Source: a virus. Taken from it: DNA of 61,787 nt. Positions within the stretch are counted from its first letter, which is position 1. Each line of letters opens with the position of its first letter. The notes below the pieces were generated by a model. It saw only the letters and a list, made by a program, of their open reading frames with translations. It ran no database searches and had not been told where the DNA came from. The stretch lies in the IMG/VR virus record IMGVR_UViG_3300043774_000333, positions 1-61,787 of that record. One strand, written 5' to 3'. The translations under genes were made by a program, and so were the position numbers. Below are positions 33,901 to 43,384 of this stretch, in pieces.

Positions 33901-34971
33901 GTCACATCCTCGCCGATTGATACTGCAACTCTTGATGTAACAACAGCAAATATTACTACATTGAATGCAGGAACTACAAACCTGAGGGGAACACACAATA
34001 GTCCAGATGATACTACCGATATAAAGGGTAATACCACTGCAACTATCACAGTTCCTGCGTCTGCTGGTTCTGCTGGATCCGCTGAAGATGCAATCTGTGC
34101 AGTATCTGCGAAACTTCCAGTAACATATGAGTTAGAAAAACCTGTATCCGTATCTGCACCACAACCTGTTGAACGCACCACCAATGATGTTACTACTGGG
34201 TATGATGGTGAAAATGATATTATGAATTCCGATGGCGATGATAGTCCTCCAGCAGAAGGCGATAATCCAGATTGCGTCAATACAGACGGAGATCCATCAA
34301 CTTCAGGAAATGAGACGTCTTCGCCCGATACTGGTGATCCAGAAACATCAACTGGAATGATTCCGAATACCTCTGGTGTTGCAACGAAATCGTGTAATGC
34401 AGTTATACTCGGCGGTAAAACAGTGCAATTAACACCATTGGCTGGAAAGTATGATGGCAATCTGCAACTATCGCCCAATTTCAAACTTAAAGACCTCTGC
34501 GTATTTCCTAGTAATGGTTGTCCAGATGGGTGGAAGAGTTTGCGTAAATCTCCATCCGGACATACAGTAGCAGACATCATCAATAATTTACGTTGCCTGT
34601 GCGTTAATATTCTTGAACCCACACAAGAAAAATGGGGTAAACTGAAACTTTCTTGCGGATACAGAAGTCGACACCCCAGCAGAGGAGGAGCCGATCCAGG
34701 CGCTCATGGTTATGGTGCCGCTGCCGACATCGAGGGAATTGGCGGTAGAAGCAAGAAAGAATTTATTAAAATTGCAAAATGGATTACCGAAAATTGTAAA
34801 CACGATCAAATCTTGCTCGAGTTTACACCAGGAAAATCTGGTAGCGGTTGGATTCATGTCGGATGGGTGTATAAAGATGGAAAACAACGTCCTGGGTTAA
34901 GCGGAACTATGGTTGGACCAACTGGTAAGTATATATCGAAAGGATATTTCAAACAACTTCCGACCGTCTAA
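30916..34971 (+). CDS. Central spike protein: beta-helix plus M15 peptidase
   Basis: 1351 residues. Residues about 1-290 are a structured N-terminus (QYYKKVYNFGQTSPGPGYNLLEIK). About 290-740 is Ser/Thr/Pro-rich. About 740-1000 holds a gp5C-like beta-helix: GHALEIDDTPGFERLNIAHRSG, then repeats such as STGNVNIKSAAMINQE. The C-terminus (about 1175-1345) is M15-like: LKLSCGYRSRHPS, GAHGYGAAADIEG with the zinc His and Asp, and GWIHVGW with the last His, typical of D-Ala peptidases. Two adjacent repeats near 33760-33850 are nearly identical in DNA. It likely combines the membrane-piercing spike with a peptidoglycan-cutting end. Confidence 0.82.
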   Translation: MKKPDPFTPYFTTVDTINMSEEETIGSLTRDDVVTLLKEIQKAMTLQYYKKVYNFGQTSPGPGYNLLEIKGGQLTETGDQWKFTVVHADGEYGVYKLGVTQLIDAGIFGSDLNKWISNNLPNIPVPSKGNEEYESWYSRFVKYNRSKQTRIIEAPVNARNNALYYMLIYPINGGDPRFNVSVHPQLATKNSDGALTDHGDMHGGFIENPFLQDLAASNLLKFTYQLLLTSRAINESVDKKTLAGALALSLCWDIDSTQNYLRGNIKTDTSGVSAKYWFDVGYNAVALPAEKVATPGPIPGTTSIVKDEEVTPPPAVEPETPAGQTTVETVKTSNSPVEAKEVPKKIVKTINNGTITYELTSNGTISAKVVTSVKKTASVVDSSGFTTSVTNPFRFIQNGILTTLEQLGAETFKLSVVDKVENGRVLFEGSDANSATLASNAASKLNQIKAAERDSLHGRGSGGTWLLAIETVVEWLPNTYPSIITALTQLKTNDANAKTDDVESNKTIAFDDPADVETLIKQLDAKAQEADRSRLTFTYEACVSAKNEILTNFTADTQTISSAISQATETSADGSSTSSVSTVQSSGAVTTVTTTTDADGTVTQTKTVEKVDAPLKDSSQNTLDNGIEHNTRSAEPTSQINSPTANALPTHEGTNVEKPIEKGFADPNKSYPKPDYVNKPDTNSLALGVNSKNINPDPRTSAGDKSSQSLGSSPAARNASRKRAVKMAGRSGSTWEQPATPYAAKYPFNKVFAGESGHALEIDDTPGFERLNIAHRSGTFTETGPDGTQVNKIIGNGYSIIEKDGFVLIEGNANVHIAGQCNVFIMNDTALTMHGKVSLDIHNDVNVNIGGSLGLSVQDGIYLRNEGDISVKNEGKVDAEITGAVTTRTAGKYNLTTNAGLNLTSKVNTQIKSGGAFFNHSTGNMNLCTDAEILAKSTGDINLKTAAMINQESTGNVNIKSAAMINQESTGNVNIKSAGTINAESTGNISLKAQLVTSSPIDTATLDVTTANITTLNAGTTNLRGTHNSPDDTTDIKGNTTATITVPASAGSAGSAEDAICAVSAKLPVTYELEKPVSVSAPQPVERTTNDVTTGYDGENDIMNSDGDDSPPAEGDNPDCVNTDGDPSTSGNETSSPDTGDPETSTGMIPNTSGVATKSCNAVILGGKTVQLTPLAGKYDGNLQLSPNFKLKDLCVFPSNGCPDGWKSLRKSPSGHTVADIINNLRCLCVNILEPTQEKWGKLKLSCGYRSRHPSRGGADPGAHGYGAAADIEGIGGRSKKEFIKIAKWITENCKHDQILLEFTPGKSGSGWIHVGWVYKDGKQRPGLSGTMVGPTGKYISKGYFKQLPTV

Positions 34972-34979
34972 GAAGTTGA

Positions 34980-34987
34980 TATAAATA
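34980..34987 (+). promoter_or_regulatory. Late-promoter motif TATAAATA at gp25
   Basis: Exact late motif ending 5 bases before the gp25 ATG. T4 late spacing would put +1 on the A of that ATG. Confidence 0.55.
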
Positions 34988-34992
34988 ACTAT

Positions 34993-35391
34993 ATGGCAAC
35001 AAAAACAGTAAACAGAATCTACTCGGATCTAGATTTATCCTTCGCAATGCATCCAATTACGGGTGACGTTGCGAGGAAGTTTGACGTCAATGCTGTAAAA
35101 CAGGCACTGAAGGTTCTTGTTCTCACGAACTTTTACGAAAGACCATTCCAACCAAAGATTGGTTCTCCGATCTACGGTATGATGTTCGAGAACGTTGATA
35201 TGGTTACTGCCAACTCTTTGAAATTAAGATTAGAACAATTAATCAGTAAGTATGAACCCAGAGTTAGATCACAACAGATAGATGTTGTTCCTCTCTTTGA
35301 TCAGAATGCATTCAATGTAACCATTTATTTCTATGTTGTCGGGGTCGTAGATCCCGTTTCATTTTCAACTGTTTTAAGAAGAAGTAGATAA
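34993..35391 (+). CDS. gp25: gp25 baseplate wedge protein
   Basis: 132 residues, the same length as T4 gp25. IYSDLDLSFAMHPITGDVARK, AVKQALKVLVLTNFYERPFQPKIGSPIYGMMFEN and the YEPRVRSQQIDV segment are the conserved core. It is a wedge component needed for sheath starting. No ribosome site is visible before the ATG, so a leaderless late mRNA is possible. gp6 follows one base after its stop. Confidence 0.93.
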   Translation: MATKTVNRIYSDLDLSFAMHPITGDVARKFDVNAVKQALKVLVLTNFYERPFQPKIGSPIYGMMFENVDMVTANSLKLRLEQLISKYEPRVRSQQIDVVPLFDQNAFNVTIYFYVVGVVDPVSFSTVLRRSR

Positions 35392-35392
35392 G

Positions 35393-37291
35393 ATGTCTCA
35401 ACTTAATGTAACTGAATTAGATTTTGCAACTATCAAGGAAAATCTAAAAACCTTCATGCAATCGCAAGAGGAGTTCCAAGACTACAACTTTGATGGCGCT
35501 GGTCTTACGATCCTTCTTGATATTCTTGCATACAACACACATTATAATGCAACTCTTGCGCATCTTCAAGCAAATGAAATGTTTATTGATAGTGCAGTCA
35601 AGAGAAATTCAGTCACATCTATTGCGAAAACATTAGGTTATACGCCGACGTCTAGAAAATCTGCTCGTGCAAATATCACACTGCAGATCGATCCGCCTGT
35701 TACCTACACTAACACAAGTTTAACTGTAACACGCGATACACCATTTACTGCAAAAACAGCAAAGAACACATATACTTTCTTTCCGAAAGAGGATTATGTT
35801 TCTGGACTAGTAACTCTTGAAACAGGACAAACAGGATTTACCTTCCCAATGGAACTGATTGAAGGTAAGCGAGTAACTAATACATTCATTGTTGATCAAT
35901 CTAATAAATCTGGACCGTTTGTTTTACCGAATAGTAACATTGACACTACTACTGTGAGAGTAAGAGTGCAGACATCATCTACAGTCACATCAGTTGTAAC
36001 TTGGAATTTCTATGATGATATTGTAGAAGTCGATGGAACTACAAAAGCATTCTTCATTGAAGAAGGTCCATCGGGATTATACGAGATAAGATTTGGTGAC
36101 GATATTATCGGTAAGCAATTGCAGGTCGGTAATATTGTTATCATTGATTATATCGTAAGTAGCGGATCAGCAGCGAATTCTATTCCTAACTTTTCACCAT
36201 CAAAAACTTTCACTGCATCTGGGGAGACTAAAGTAGTCTATCTTGGATCCGCTGCAACTGGTGGTCGTGAAAAAGAAAGTGTTGACAGTATTCGTTACAA
36301 TGCTCCCAGATTTAATTCTACTAAAAATCGTGTTGTTACTTCTTATGATTATGAGACATTGATCAGATCTAGATTTAATAATATCAATTCTATTGCTGTG
36401 TGGGGTGGTGAAGAAAATAATCCTCCTGTTTATGGTAAAGTATTCATCTCTATTCAACCACTACCTGGATCGATAGTCTCACAGGCAGACAGAGATATTA
36501 TCGCTCGAGATATTATTCGACCAAGAAGTGTTGTTTCTATCCAACCTGAATTCGTTGATCCAATCGAAACATATATCGGGTTGAACATTTCAGTAAACTA
36601 TAATAAAACAATTACATCTTTAACCTCCTCAAGAATTGAGTCCGAGGTTAGGACAGTTGTGCAAAACTTCTTTACGAACAACGTTAACAAGTTACAAAAG
36701 AATTTCTATTATTCCAAGTTGCTTTCTGCTGTTGTTGGAACGACACAGTCTATTTTTTCTGCTAGTATTCAAGTACTGATGCACAAACGAATTCCGATAT
36801 TCACAGAGTTTTCTGAGGATTACGTGGTAAGATTTAATGGACCATTGGAAATCGAAACATTAACGACTACGACTTTCAATACAACTGTCGGAACACAGGA
36901 ATACGTGGTATACATAACCGATCAACATGATATAACAGTCGGCGATATTGGGACTCTTGTCATGAAACGTGCATCAGATGATGTTATTGTTCTTTCCAAT
37001 GTAGGAACTGTTGACTATACGACAGGTGTCGTTACTATTACCGACCTTCTCATTAATTCAGGAACAGAATCTACTATAGATAGCACTCTTAGAGTTTATG
37101 TTGAACCTTTTGGTGATGCACCAAATATTCTGACAACAGATCTAACATCGACTTCGACCGTCTCAACGGCAGCAGTTTTCCCATTTGCCGCTAGAAATAC
37201 TGTGTTAACATTGGATACTAGTGCAGCAAATTCAGTTACAAATATTCCTGTAGGACTGTCAGTTACGGCAGTTGCTAATTCACAAGAATAA
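35393..37291 (+). CDS. gp6: gp6 baseplate wedge protein
   Basis: 632 residues. LNVTELDFATIKENLKTFMQSQ, LTILLDILAYNTHYNATLAHLQANEMFIDSAVKR and the RVVTSYDYETLIRSRFNNINSIAVWGGEENNPPVYGKVF region are the gp6 core. It forms the iris of the baseplate wedge with gp53, gp7 and gp25. Start codon follows gp25 directly. Some variable beta-rich sequence at about 480-632 lies beyond the core. Confidence 0.93.
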   Translation: MSQLNVTELDFATIKENLKTFMQSQEEFQDYNFDGAGLTILLDILAYNTHYNATLAHLQANEMFIDSAVKRNSVTSIAKTLGYTPTSRKSARANITLQIDPPVTYTNTSLTVTRDTPFTAKTAKNTYTFFPKEDYVSGLVTLETGQTGFTFPMELIEGKRVTNTFIVDQSNKSGPFVLPNSNIDTTTVRVRVQTSSTVTSVVTWNFYDDIVEVDGTTKAFFIEEGPSGLYEIRFGDDIIGKQLQVGNIVIIDYIVSSGSAANSIPNFSPSKTFTASGETKVVYLGSAATGGREKESVDSIRYNAPRFNSTKNRVVTSYDYETLIRSRFNNINSIAVWGGEENNPPVYGKVFISIQPLPGSIVSQADRDIIARDIIRPRSVVSIQPEFVDPIETYIGLNISVNYNKTITSLTSSRIESEVRTVVQNFFTNNVNKLQKNFYYSKLLSAVVGTTQSIFSASIQVLMHKRIPIFTEFSEDYVVRFNGPLEIETLTTTTFNTTVGTQEYVVYITDQHDITVGDIGTLVMKRASDDVIVLSNVGTVDYTTGVVTITDLLINSGTESTIDSTLRVYVEPFGDAPNILTTDLTSTSTVSTAAVFPFAARNTVLTLDTSAANSVTNIPVGLSVTAVANSQE

Positions 37292-37294
37292 TAG

Positions 37295-40200
37295 ATGACT
37301 GAAACCACATCATACTATAAGAAGGTTGCTAGTGTAACTGTTACCGATGGTGGATCGGGGTATGCTCTTACTAGTGTTGCCGTATCTGGAACTGCTGGTC
37401 AGTTTACTTGTGGTGCGTCAACACTTGCAGTCAATGATCTCGTAACGATCACTGGTACGCTGGGCGGAACTGGTATTATTACTGGGTACACATCAGGAAC
37501 AACATATAAGGTTTCTAGTATAACTGGTACCTCGCCGAATGTTACTGGATTTACATTAACGACTGAAACAAGTGTCGCACTCGTAACTACTGCTGGTACG
37601 TTAACAGGTCTAACATATACGACTACACCAACAGTTACAATCAGCGGGAATGCAACAGCAACTGCTACAGTTTCTGGTGGTAAAGTTACTGCAATTACTT
37701 TGACATCTGCTGGGTATAATTATCTTTCACCGCCCACAATTACATTTTCAGGTGGTAGTGGATCTGGTGCGGCAGCAACTGCGAACATGGTTTATATTGA
37801 TGATGCCTATAATGGGTTCAAACAATCACTAAGTCATCTTATTGCAAACCAACTTCCAGATTTCGTCCGTGTCGAGTATCCTGTATTCATTACGTTCTTA
37901 GAAAAGTATTATGAGTTTCTGGACGAAGAAAATCAGGTAAACAATTTCCTTCTCAACTATGAGAAGAATTTCGATATTAACAGAACACTTGATACATTCC
38001 TCCCCAAGTTTAAGAACCAGTATGCGCAAAACTTTCCGCTTACTGCGCAGATTGATGACAGAAGATTAATCAAATTCATTAAGCAGTTCTATGAAGCAAA
38101 GGGTTCTGAGAAGGCAATCGAACTTCTCTTTAGAATCTTATACAACGAACGGACAGAAGTTTTTTATCCATCTGAACAGGTGCTTCGTGCATCTGATGGT
38201 ATCTGGATTGAAGACATAACATTAAAACTTGCAGTTGATTCATCTATCACAGCAAATCCATTTGATCTAAACAGTAAAACCGTTAAAATTACATACTATG
38301 AAAACGTCTCATCTGTAACATTCGAAAGAACTGTTGAAACTAACATTAGCAATGTAACTAAATTCGCATATGTATTCCCTGCTGTTTACGAGTTGGTAAC
38401 AACTTTACCTAAAACTGCAACAATTCGAGTTCCAGGCGCTGGTGCTGCTGCGAATGCTCTAGTTTCTGGTGGTGAAGTAAAGGCGATAGTCGGAGAAACC
38501 AACAAGACATTTAGTAGTATTACAACAGCAGGAACTCTAGCAGCGACTGTTGCTACTTCTGGCGCTGCTGGTCAGTTTACTTGCGGCAACTCAACTCTAG
38601 CAGTTGGCGATCGCCTTACAATTACTGGCACACCTGGAGTTGCAACTCTGGCAGCAACTGTTGCTGTTTCCGGAACTGCTGGGCAGTTTACTTGTGGTGC
38701 GTCAACACTTGCAGTCAATGATCTCGTAACGATCACTGGTACTAAAGGCGGTACTGCTACAATCACTGGTTATACGACAGGAACAACATATAAGGTTTCT
38801 GCCGTAACTGGGACGTCGCCGAACGTTACTGGATTTACTCTAACTACTCAATCTAATGCTGCAATTGTAACTACTGCTGGTACGTTAACAGGTCTAACAT
38901 ATACGACCACAGGCACTATTACTGGATACACTACAGGAACCACATATAGAGTTTCTGCGGTAACTGGTACATCACCAAATGTTACTGGATTTACGTTAAC
39001 CACTCAATCTAATGTTCCACTCGTAACTACTGCTGGTACGTTAACAGGCTTGACGTATGCGACTGCAACAGGTATTAACTTAACGAGCAATACTATTACT
39101 GTTCCTTCTCATGGGTATTCTACAGGTGATGTGGTTATCTATGACAAAAATGGTGGGACAATTGTAACTGGTCTTACCAATTATGGTGTATACTTTGTCA
39201 TAGTGGTTGATGTTAATACAATCAAACTTGCTACGAGTGCAGGAAATGCTACGCTTGGCACAGCTGTTGATCTTACCATTGTGGGTTCAGGGAGTCAACT
39301 ATTGCACGCCTCTGTTACTGATGGTGGTAGCGGATATTTTGCAACACCTGCAGTGCAATTCACTACGGACTTAGAGGGTGTAACAACTGCAGTCGCTAGA
39401 ACAATCCTTACAGACACTGGTGAAATATCACACGTAATAGTCACAAACGGTGGATCTGGATATTCAACGGCACCTGCTGTTACGTTTTCTACTGAAGCAA
39501 TAAGAACTAAGATTGAGATTGTTTCTGGAACTACGACAACCTTATATGGTTATGTTGTTCGTCAACTAGAAACTGTTGCTGTTATTGACTGCGACGGAAC
39601 ACCACCATGCGGATTTACAGTTGGAGATATTTACTCTATCGATGAATCTGGTTCAGTTGGTTCATACACAATTGATTTTGAAAATGATGCCTCAGAATAT
39701 TTCTTAAACAAGTATAATGAAACTGATTCTGGATTAAATCCATATACTCTTGTTGGTAGAGATAATAAGGCGTCTATTAGAATAGATGCAGTTAATGCCA
39801 ATGGTTGTCCAACTGTAGTTAGTATTTTCGATACAGGATTTGACTTTGAGCGCGAAACATTCACTGCGATAATTGAATCGTCATTAGGGTGCACTGCTAC
39901 TCTATCATTCACTACGGGCGCAGTAAACGTCAAGACAGGTAGATTTAAAGACTCACGTGGTATGTTGTCAAATGTCAACAGACTACAAGATAACTTCTAC
40001 TACCAGAGTTATTCATATGTGATTCGTTCAAATGTTCCATCCAATAAATGGTTGGATATTGTAAAAAATACTACTCACCCAGCAGGTACTGCTATCTTTG
40101 GTGAACTTACCATTGAGCAGACGGTTGACTTTAATCAATTCATTACAACACCAATACAACCTCTACATATCTATGAGTTTGTGCTTGAAGAACTTACTGC

Positions 40201-41284
40201 TTCGGGTGGTATTACTCGTAATAACGAATTCTACTTCGCAGTGAACTTCATCAAAGTTCTTACTGACTCTGCAACAGTAGTAGATGTAAATAGTAGTCAT
40301 GTCTTTAAGGTTTTATCTGATGTTGCTACAGTAGCAGATATAGCATCTCTTGATTTTACTGTTGGTATCTATGGAACCGAAGATGATACTACAGAAACAC
40401 TGGATGTGTTCGATCGTGTTGTTCAATATGTCAGAGAAGTAAACGAAACAACAATTACTGCCGAAAATGCAATTACTGATTTTGATAAGGTTCTACAAGA
40501 AACAATTTTCCTGCAAGATCCATACGCCGAAGATTTCTTTGATGAAAATTATGTTTCAGCAGATACTACTGAATTTGATTTCGCGAAGGTTCTTGCTGAT
40601 GCAGCAACGGCTTCTGAAGCAAATGTATTTGCAGTTTCGAAAGTAATAACACCTTCTTATGTTACTCCGTTTGATAATGCCAGCGCACTTTATGGTACTA
40701 CTTTTGAAATAACCAGTGGTGGCGGTCTTTATACTATGACTATTAGTATCAATAGTGAAGGTGTTATTACTATTGTTTCTGGGTTTGGAATGCCATTTGG
40801 TTATTATGTTTCCGTCGGCGGAACTACATTCGAACATATAGCAGGTGAAGATGCTGTTATTGCAACCGAATCGTTTGGTAGAACTGTAGAGTATTACAGA
40901 ACCTTTGCCGACTCTGTGATAACTAATGAGTATGCCATTGCTGGAATCGAAAAACCTGATCAGGTAGATGCGGCGACTGCGGCGGAAACATCTACCAATC
41001 ATCTGTATAAATATTTGACTGATTCCGTTACATCAACTGATATAGTTGGTATAATTCCATATCTGGTTAAAACTGATAATGCAGGTGCGACTGAATTATT
41101 AATTGTTGCGAATGACTCTGCAACGATAGATTCTATTGCTGCTACTGAACAATCGCTTATAAATACACTTAAAGGACTATTCGAAACAGTAACAGTCACT
41201 GAAGATGGTATTGTGAACACACAAGACTATGTTGATGGTGACTTCGGTTCGGACTATGTTGGTCAAGTAACATACTTTAACTAA
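37295..41284 (+). CDS. gp7-like large baseplate protein with repeated modules
   Basis: 1329 residues. The core (about 165-330) contains FKQSLSHLIANQLPDFVRVEYPVFITFLEKYYEFLDEENQ, frequent in the protein after gp6 in marine T4-like phages, where gp7 lies. Around it are GSGY-type beta repeats (VTDGGSGY, ITLTSAGYNYLSPPTITFSGG), and several copies of an AGQFTC module (see repeats). The C-terminal third repeats DSATVxDxxS-like units (about 980-1329). It is probably a wedge or fibre-network component. The T4 gp7 name is by position only. Confidence 0.6.
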   Translation: MTETTSYYKKVASVTVTDGGSGYALTSVAVSGTAGQFTCGASTLAVNDLVTITGTLGGTGIITGYTSGTTYKVSSITGTSPNVTGFTLTTETSVALVTTAGTLTGLTYTTTPTVTISGNATATATVSGGKVTAITLTSAGYNYLSPPTITFSGGSGSGAAATANMVYIDDAYNGFKQSLSHLIANQLPDFVRVEYPVFITFLEKYYEFLDEENQVNNFLLNYEKNFDINRTLDTFLPKFKNQYAQNFPLTAQIDDRRLIKFIKQFYEAKGSEKAIELLFRILYNERTEVFYPSEQVLRASDGIWIEDITLKLAVDSSITANPFDLNSKTVKITYYENVSSVTFERTVETNISNVTKFAYVFPAVYELVTTLPKTATIRVPGAGAAANALVSGGEVKAIVGETNKTFSSITTAGTLAATVATSGAAGQFTCGNSTLAVGDRLTITGTPGVATLAATVAVSGTAGQFTCGASTLAVNDLVTITGTKGGTATITGYTTGTTYKVSAVTGTSPNVTGFTLTTQSNAAIVTTAGTLTGLTYTTTGTITGYTTGTTYRVSAVTGTSPNVTGFTLTTQSNVPLVTTAGTLTGLTYATATGINLTSNTITVPSHGYSTGDVVIYDKNGGTIVTGLTNYGVYFVIVVDVNTIKLATSAGNATLGTAVDLTIVGSGSQLLHASVTDGGSGYFATPAVQFTTDLEGVTTAVARTILTDTGEISHVIVTNGGSGYSTAPAVTFSTEAIRTKIEIVSGTTTTLYGYVVRQLETVAVIDCDGTPPCGFTVGDIYSIDESGSVGSYTIDFENDASEYFLNKYNETDSGLNPYTLVGRDNKASIRIDAVNANGCPTVVSIFDTGFDFERETFTAIIESSLGCTATLSFTTGAVNVKTGRFKDSRGMLSNVNRLQDNFYYQSYSYVIRSNVPSNKWLDIVKNTTHPAGTAIFGELTIEQTVDFNQFITTPIQPLHIYEFVLEELTASGGITRNNEFYFAVNFIKVLTDSATVVDVNSSHVFKVLSDVATVADIASLDFTVGIYGTEDDTTETLDVFDRVVQYVREVNETTITAENAITDFDKVLQETIFLQDPYAEDFFDENYVSADTTEFDFAKVLADAATASEANVFAVSKVITPSYVTPFDNASALYGTTFEITSGGGLYTMTISINSEGVITIVSGFGMPFGYYVSVGGTTFEHIAGEDAVIATESFGRTVEYYRTFADSVITNEYAIAGIEKPDQVDAATAAETSTNHLYKYLTDSVTSTDIVGIIPYLVKTDNAGATELLIVANDSATIDSIAATEQSLINTLKGLFETVTVTEDGIVNTQDYVDGDFGSDYVGQVTYFN
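37376..37626 (+). repeat. AGQFTC module, copy A
   Basis: About 250 bases encoding an 80-residue Gly/Thr-rich module (SGTAGQFTCGASTLAV to GTLTGLTYTT). Near-identical DNA recurs at 38640-38911 and in another gene at 48463. Confidence 0.8.
38526..38911 (+). repeat. AGQFTC module, partial copy B and full copy C
   Basis: A partial unit (38526-38638) is followed by a full one (38640-38911) that shares long identical runs with copy A, including the segment from CAGTTTACTTG to the ACTGGTAC. Confidence 0.8.
38914..39064 (+). repeat. AGQFTC module, 3' half copy D
   Basis: Only the second half of the unit (ITGYTTGTTYRVSAVTG to TLTGLTY) is present, directly after copy C, as if produced by unequal crossover. 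Confidence 0.75.
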
Positions 41285-41300
41285 GAAGAAGGTAAAACAA

Positions 41301-41750
41301 ATGAAACTAATCGAAAACGTAAAAGGTACTAAGGGCGAACTAAATATCGTTCTTCGCGACGAAGCAGGTAATGTTACGCAAGAAGTAACTGTTCCTAACC
41401 TTGTTGTTAACACTGGTCTTGCATATATTGCTTCGCGCATGAAAGATACAACTCTTTCTGCTATGTCGCACATGGGTGTTGGATCAGGCACAACAAATCC
41501 AGCAGCAGGTGATACTGCTCTTGAAACTGCACTTGGTGCACGTGTTGCTCTGACTTCAACAACTGTAACAGCAAACGCAATTGAATATGTTGCGACGTTT
41601 GGTGCTGGTTCAGGTACTGGTGCTGTTACTGAAGCAGGTATCTTCAATGCTCTGACTAGCGGAACAATGCTTTGCCGCACTGAATTTGCTGTCATCAACA
41701 AGGGTGCGTCAGACAGCATGACAATCACTTGGACGGTTACGATCTCGTAA
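41301..41750 (+). CDS. Small virion-type structural protein (149 aa)
   Basis: 149 residues. MKLIENVKGTKGELNIVLRDEAGNV, LVVNTGLAYIASRM, SHMGVGSGTTNPAAGDTALETALGARV and TEAGIFNALTSGTML are patterns of a small beta-rich family frequent beside phage tail genes. AAGAAGG precedes the ATG. It lies between the gp7-like gene and gp8, so a baseplate accessory or fibre-tip role is likely. No enzymatic motif. Confidence 0.75.
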   Translation: MKLIENVKGTKGELNIVLRDEAGNVTQEVTVPNLVVNTGLAYIASRMKDTTLSAMSHMGVGSGTTNPAAGDTALETALGARVALTSTTVTANAIEYVATFGAGSGTGAVTEAGIFNALTSGTMLCRTEFAVINKGASDSMTITWTVTIS

Positions 41751-41756
41751 TATAAC

Positions 41757-43370
41757 ATGACACTTCTTCTACGATCAGCAGGTCGCACAGAAATAGCAAG
41801 AAGTCTTTATCGTGATATTTACAACGAGAACGACTTCTTCTATTTCTTTGTAGGCAGAACAACTGAGTGGGGTGATGAAGAATCACCTGAAGATCCAGTG
41901 GATTCTGTGCGTTATGCGAGCACGTCAAGTAGAAACATGCTGTTCGTTAAACGTATCCAATCAAGCGACACAGTTCTTATGATTCCTAGAATTAATTGGG
42001 CATCTGGAACTGTATATGATCAGTATGATGATAAGTACGGCGAACTAGATCCTGATGATGAGGTATATACTGCAAACAGTGGTGCTGCATCGCTCAAAGA
42101 TGCAGAATTTTATGTACTGACTGATGATGATCACGTCTATAAATGTATCTTCAATAATAGTAATGCACAAAGCACTACCAAACCCACAGGAACTTCCACT
42201 TCTGCAATTGAAACAGCAGATGGATATATTTGGAAGTTTATGTTTAAGGTTGAAGCATCAGACAAAATTAAGTTTCTTACGCCAGAATATATTCCCGTGA
42301 GAAAGATTGCAGGTTCTGGTGATCCCGAATTTGATGTCAACGGTCAGATTGATACTATTACTATCACTAATGCTGGTTCTTCATATGAAACTGCGCCAAC
42401 CGTTATCATAAATGGTGATGGTTCTGGTGCAGTCGCAACTGCTACTGTTAGTGCTGGTCTGGTTACTGCTATAACTCTGACAACTCCAGGTGAAGGTTAT
42501 AGTTTTGCATACATCACATTTTCAGGCGGTGGTGGATCTGGCGCTGCGGCTTCTGTAACATTGGGTGCTACCGAGTCTGGTACTGCACAAGAAAACGTTG
42601 AGAATGCTGCTATTCCAGGAACAATTGATCGCATAGAAATTATTTCTGGTGGTATCGATTACGTAGAAGGCGACGCCACCCTTTCAATAATTGGTGATGG
42701 TTCTGGTGCAGAAGCAGCACTAGAAATTGATCCAGATGATGGAGCAATTCTTTCAATTACCATAACAAATCGTGGTACTGGATATACCTTTGCTGATATT
42801 ACCATTACGGGTGCAGAAGGAACTGGTGCTAGTTTAATTGCAGTTATTTCACCAAGAGCAGGTCATGGTGCAAATGCACAAAAAGAACTGTTTGCAACTA
42901 ATGTTGGATTCTCTGTTAATTTAACAAATGACACTGCTGATCTGTTCCTGAATAATGATTTTCGACAAATCGGATTAGTGAAAAATCCATTAATTTTTGA
43001 TACTAATAATAATTTTCAAGCTTCCACGGGAACCTGCTGTTACGTTATTAATACTTCATCTCCTGCCAGTTATGCCTTGGATGATGTGATTACAACTGAC
43101 AGTGGCGGTAAATTTATTGTTGTCCAAAAAGTTGATGCTAATAACAATGGATCTTTAGAAAGTATATACCTTCTTCCTATAATTCCATTAATAACATCTT
43201 CTAGTATACTCACTAATGTTGACCAATCCTTGACTGGATTGACTATAAATAGTGTGGTAGAACCTGAAATTGACAACAAAACAGGCGAAATTATATATCT
43301 GGATAACAGAGAATTTATTGTTCGTCAAGAAGATCAGGTAGAGAAAATTAGAGCAATTCTAAAGTTTTAG
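41757..43370 (+). CDS. gp8: gp8 baseplate wedge protein with GSGY insert
   Basis: 537 residues against 334 in T4. FFYFFVGRTTEWGDEESPEDPVDSV, DTVLMIPRINWASGTVYDQYDD, ETADGYIWKFMFKVEASDKIKFLTPEYIPVR and the end NKTGEIIYLDNREFIVRQEDQVEKIRAILKF match gp8. About 195-370 is an insert of GSGY-type beta repeats (NAGSSYETAPTVIINGDGSGA and similar) that T4 lacks. It connects wedge parts in the baseplate. Confidence 0.85.
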   Translation: MTLLLRSAGRTEIARSLYRDIYNENDFFYFFVGRTTEWGDEESPEDPVDSVRYASTSSRNMLFVKRIQSSDTVLMIPRINWASGTVYDQYDDKYGELDPDDEVYTANSGAASLKDAEFYVLTDDDHVYKCIFNNSNAQSTTKPTGTSTSAIETADGYIWKFMFKVEASDKIKFLTPEYIPVRKIAGSGDPEFDVNGQIDTITITNAGSSYETAPTVIINGDGSGAVATATVSAGLVTAITLTTPGEGYSFAYITFSGGGGSGAAASVTLGATESGTAQENVENAAIPGTIDRIEIISGGIDYVEGDATLSIIGDGSGAEAALEIDPDDGAILSITITNRGTGYTFADITITGAEGTGASLIAVISPRAGHGANAQKELFATNVGFSVNLTNDTADLFLNNDFRQIGLVKNPLIFDTNNNFQASTGTCCYVINTSSPASYALDDVITTDSGGKFIVVQKVDANNNGSLESIYLLPIIPLITSSSILTNVDQSLTGLTINSVVEPEIDNKTGEIIYLDNREFIVRQEDQVEKIRAILKF

Positions 43371-43384
43371 AGAGAAAATAAAAC

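Noticed and set aside
33498-34622. Long (374-codon) minus-strand open frame inside the spike gene
   Set aside because: It is antisense to the beta-helix and M15 domains, which have clear motifs. The Ser/Thr-rich sense codons leave few antisense stops.
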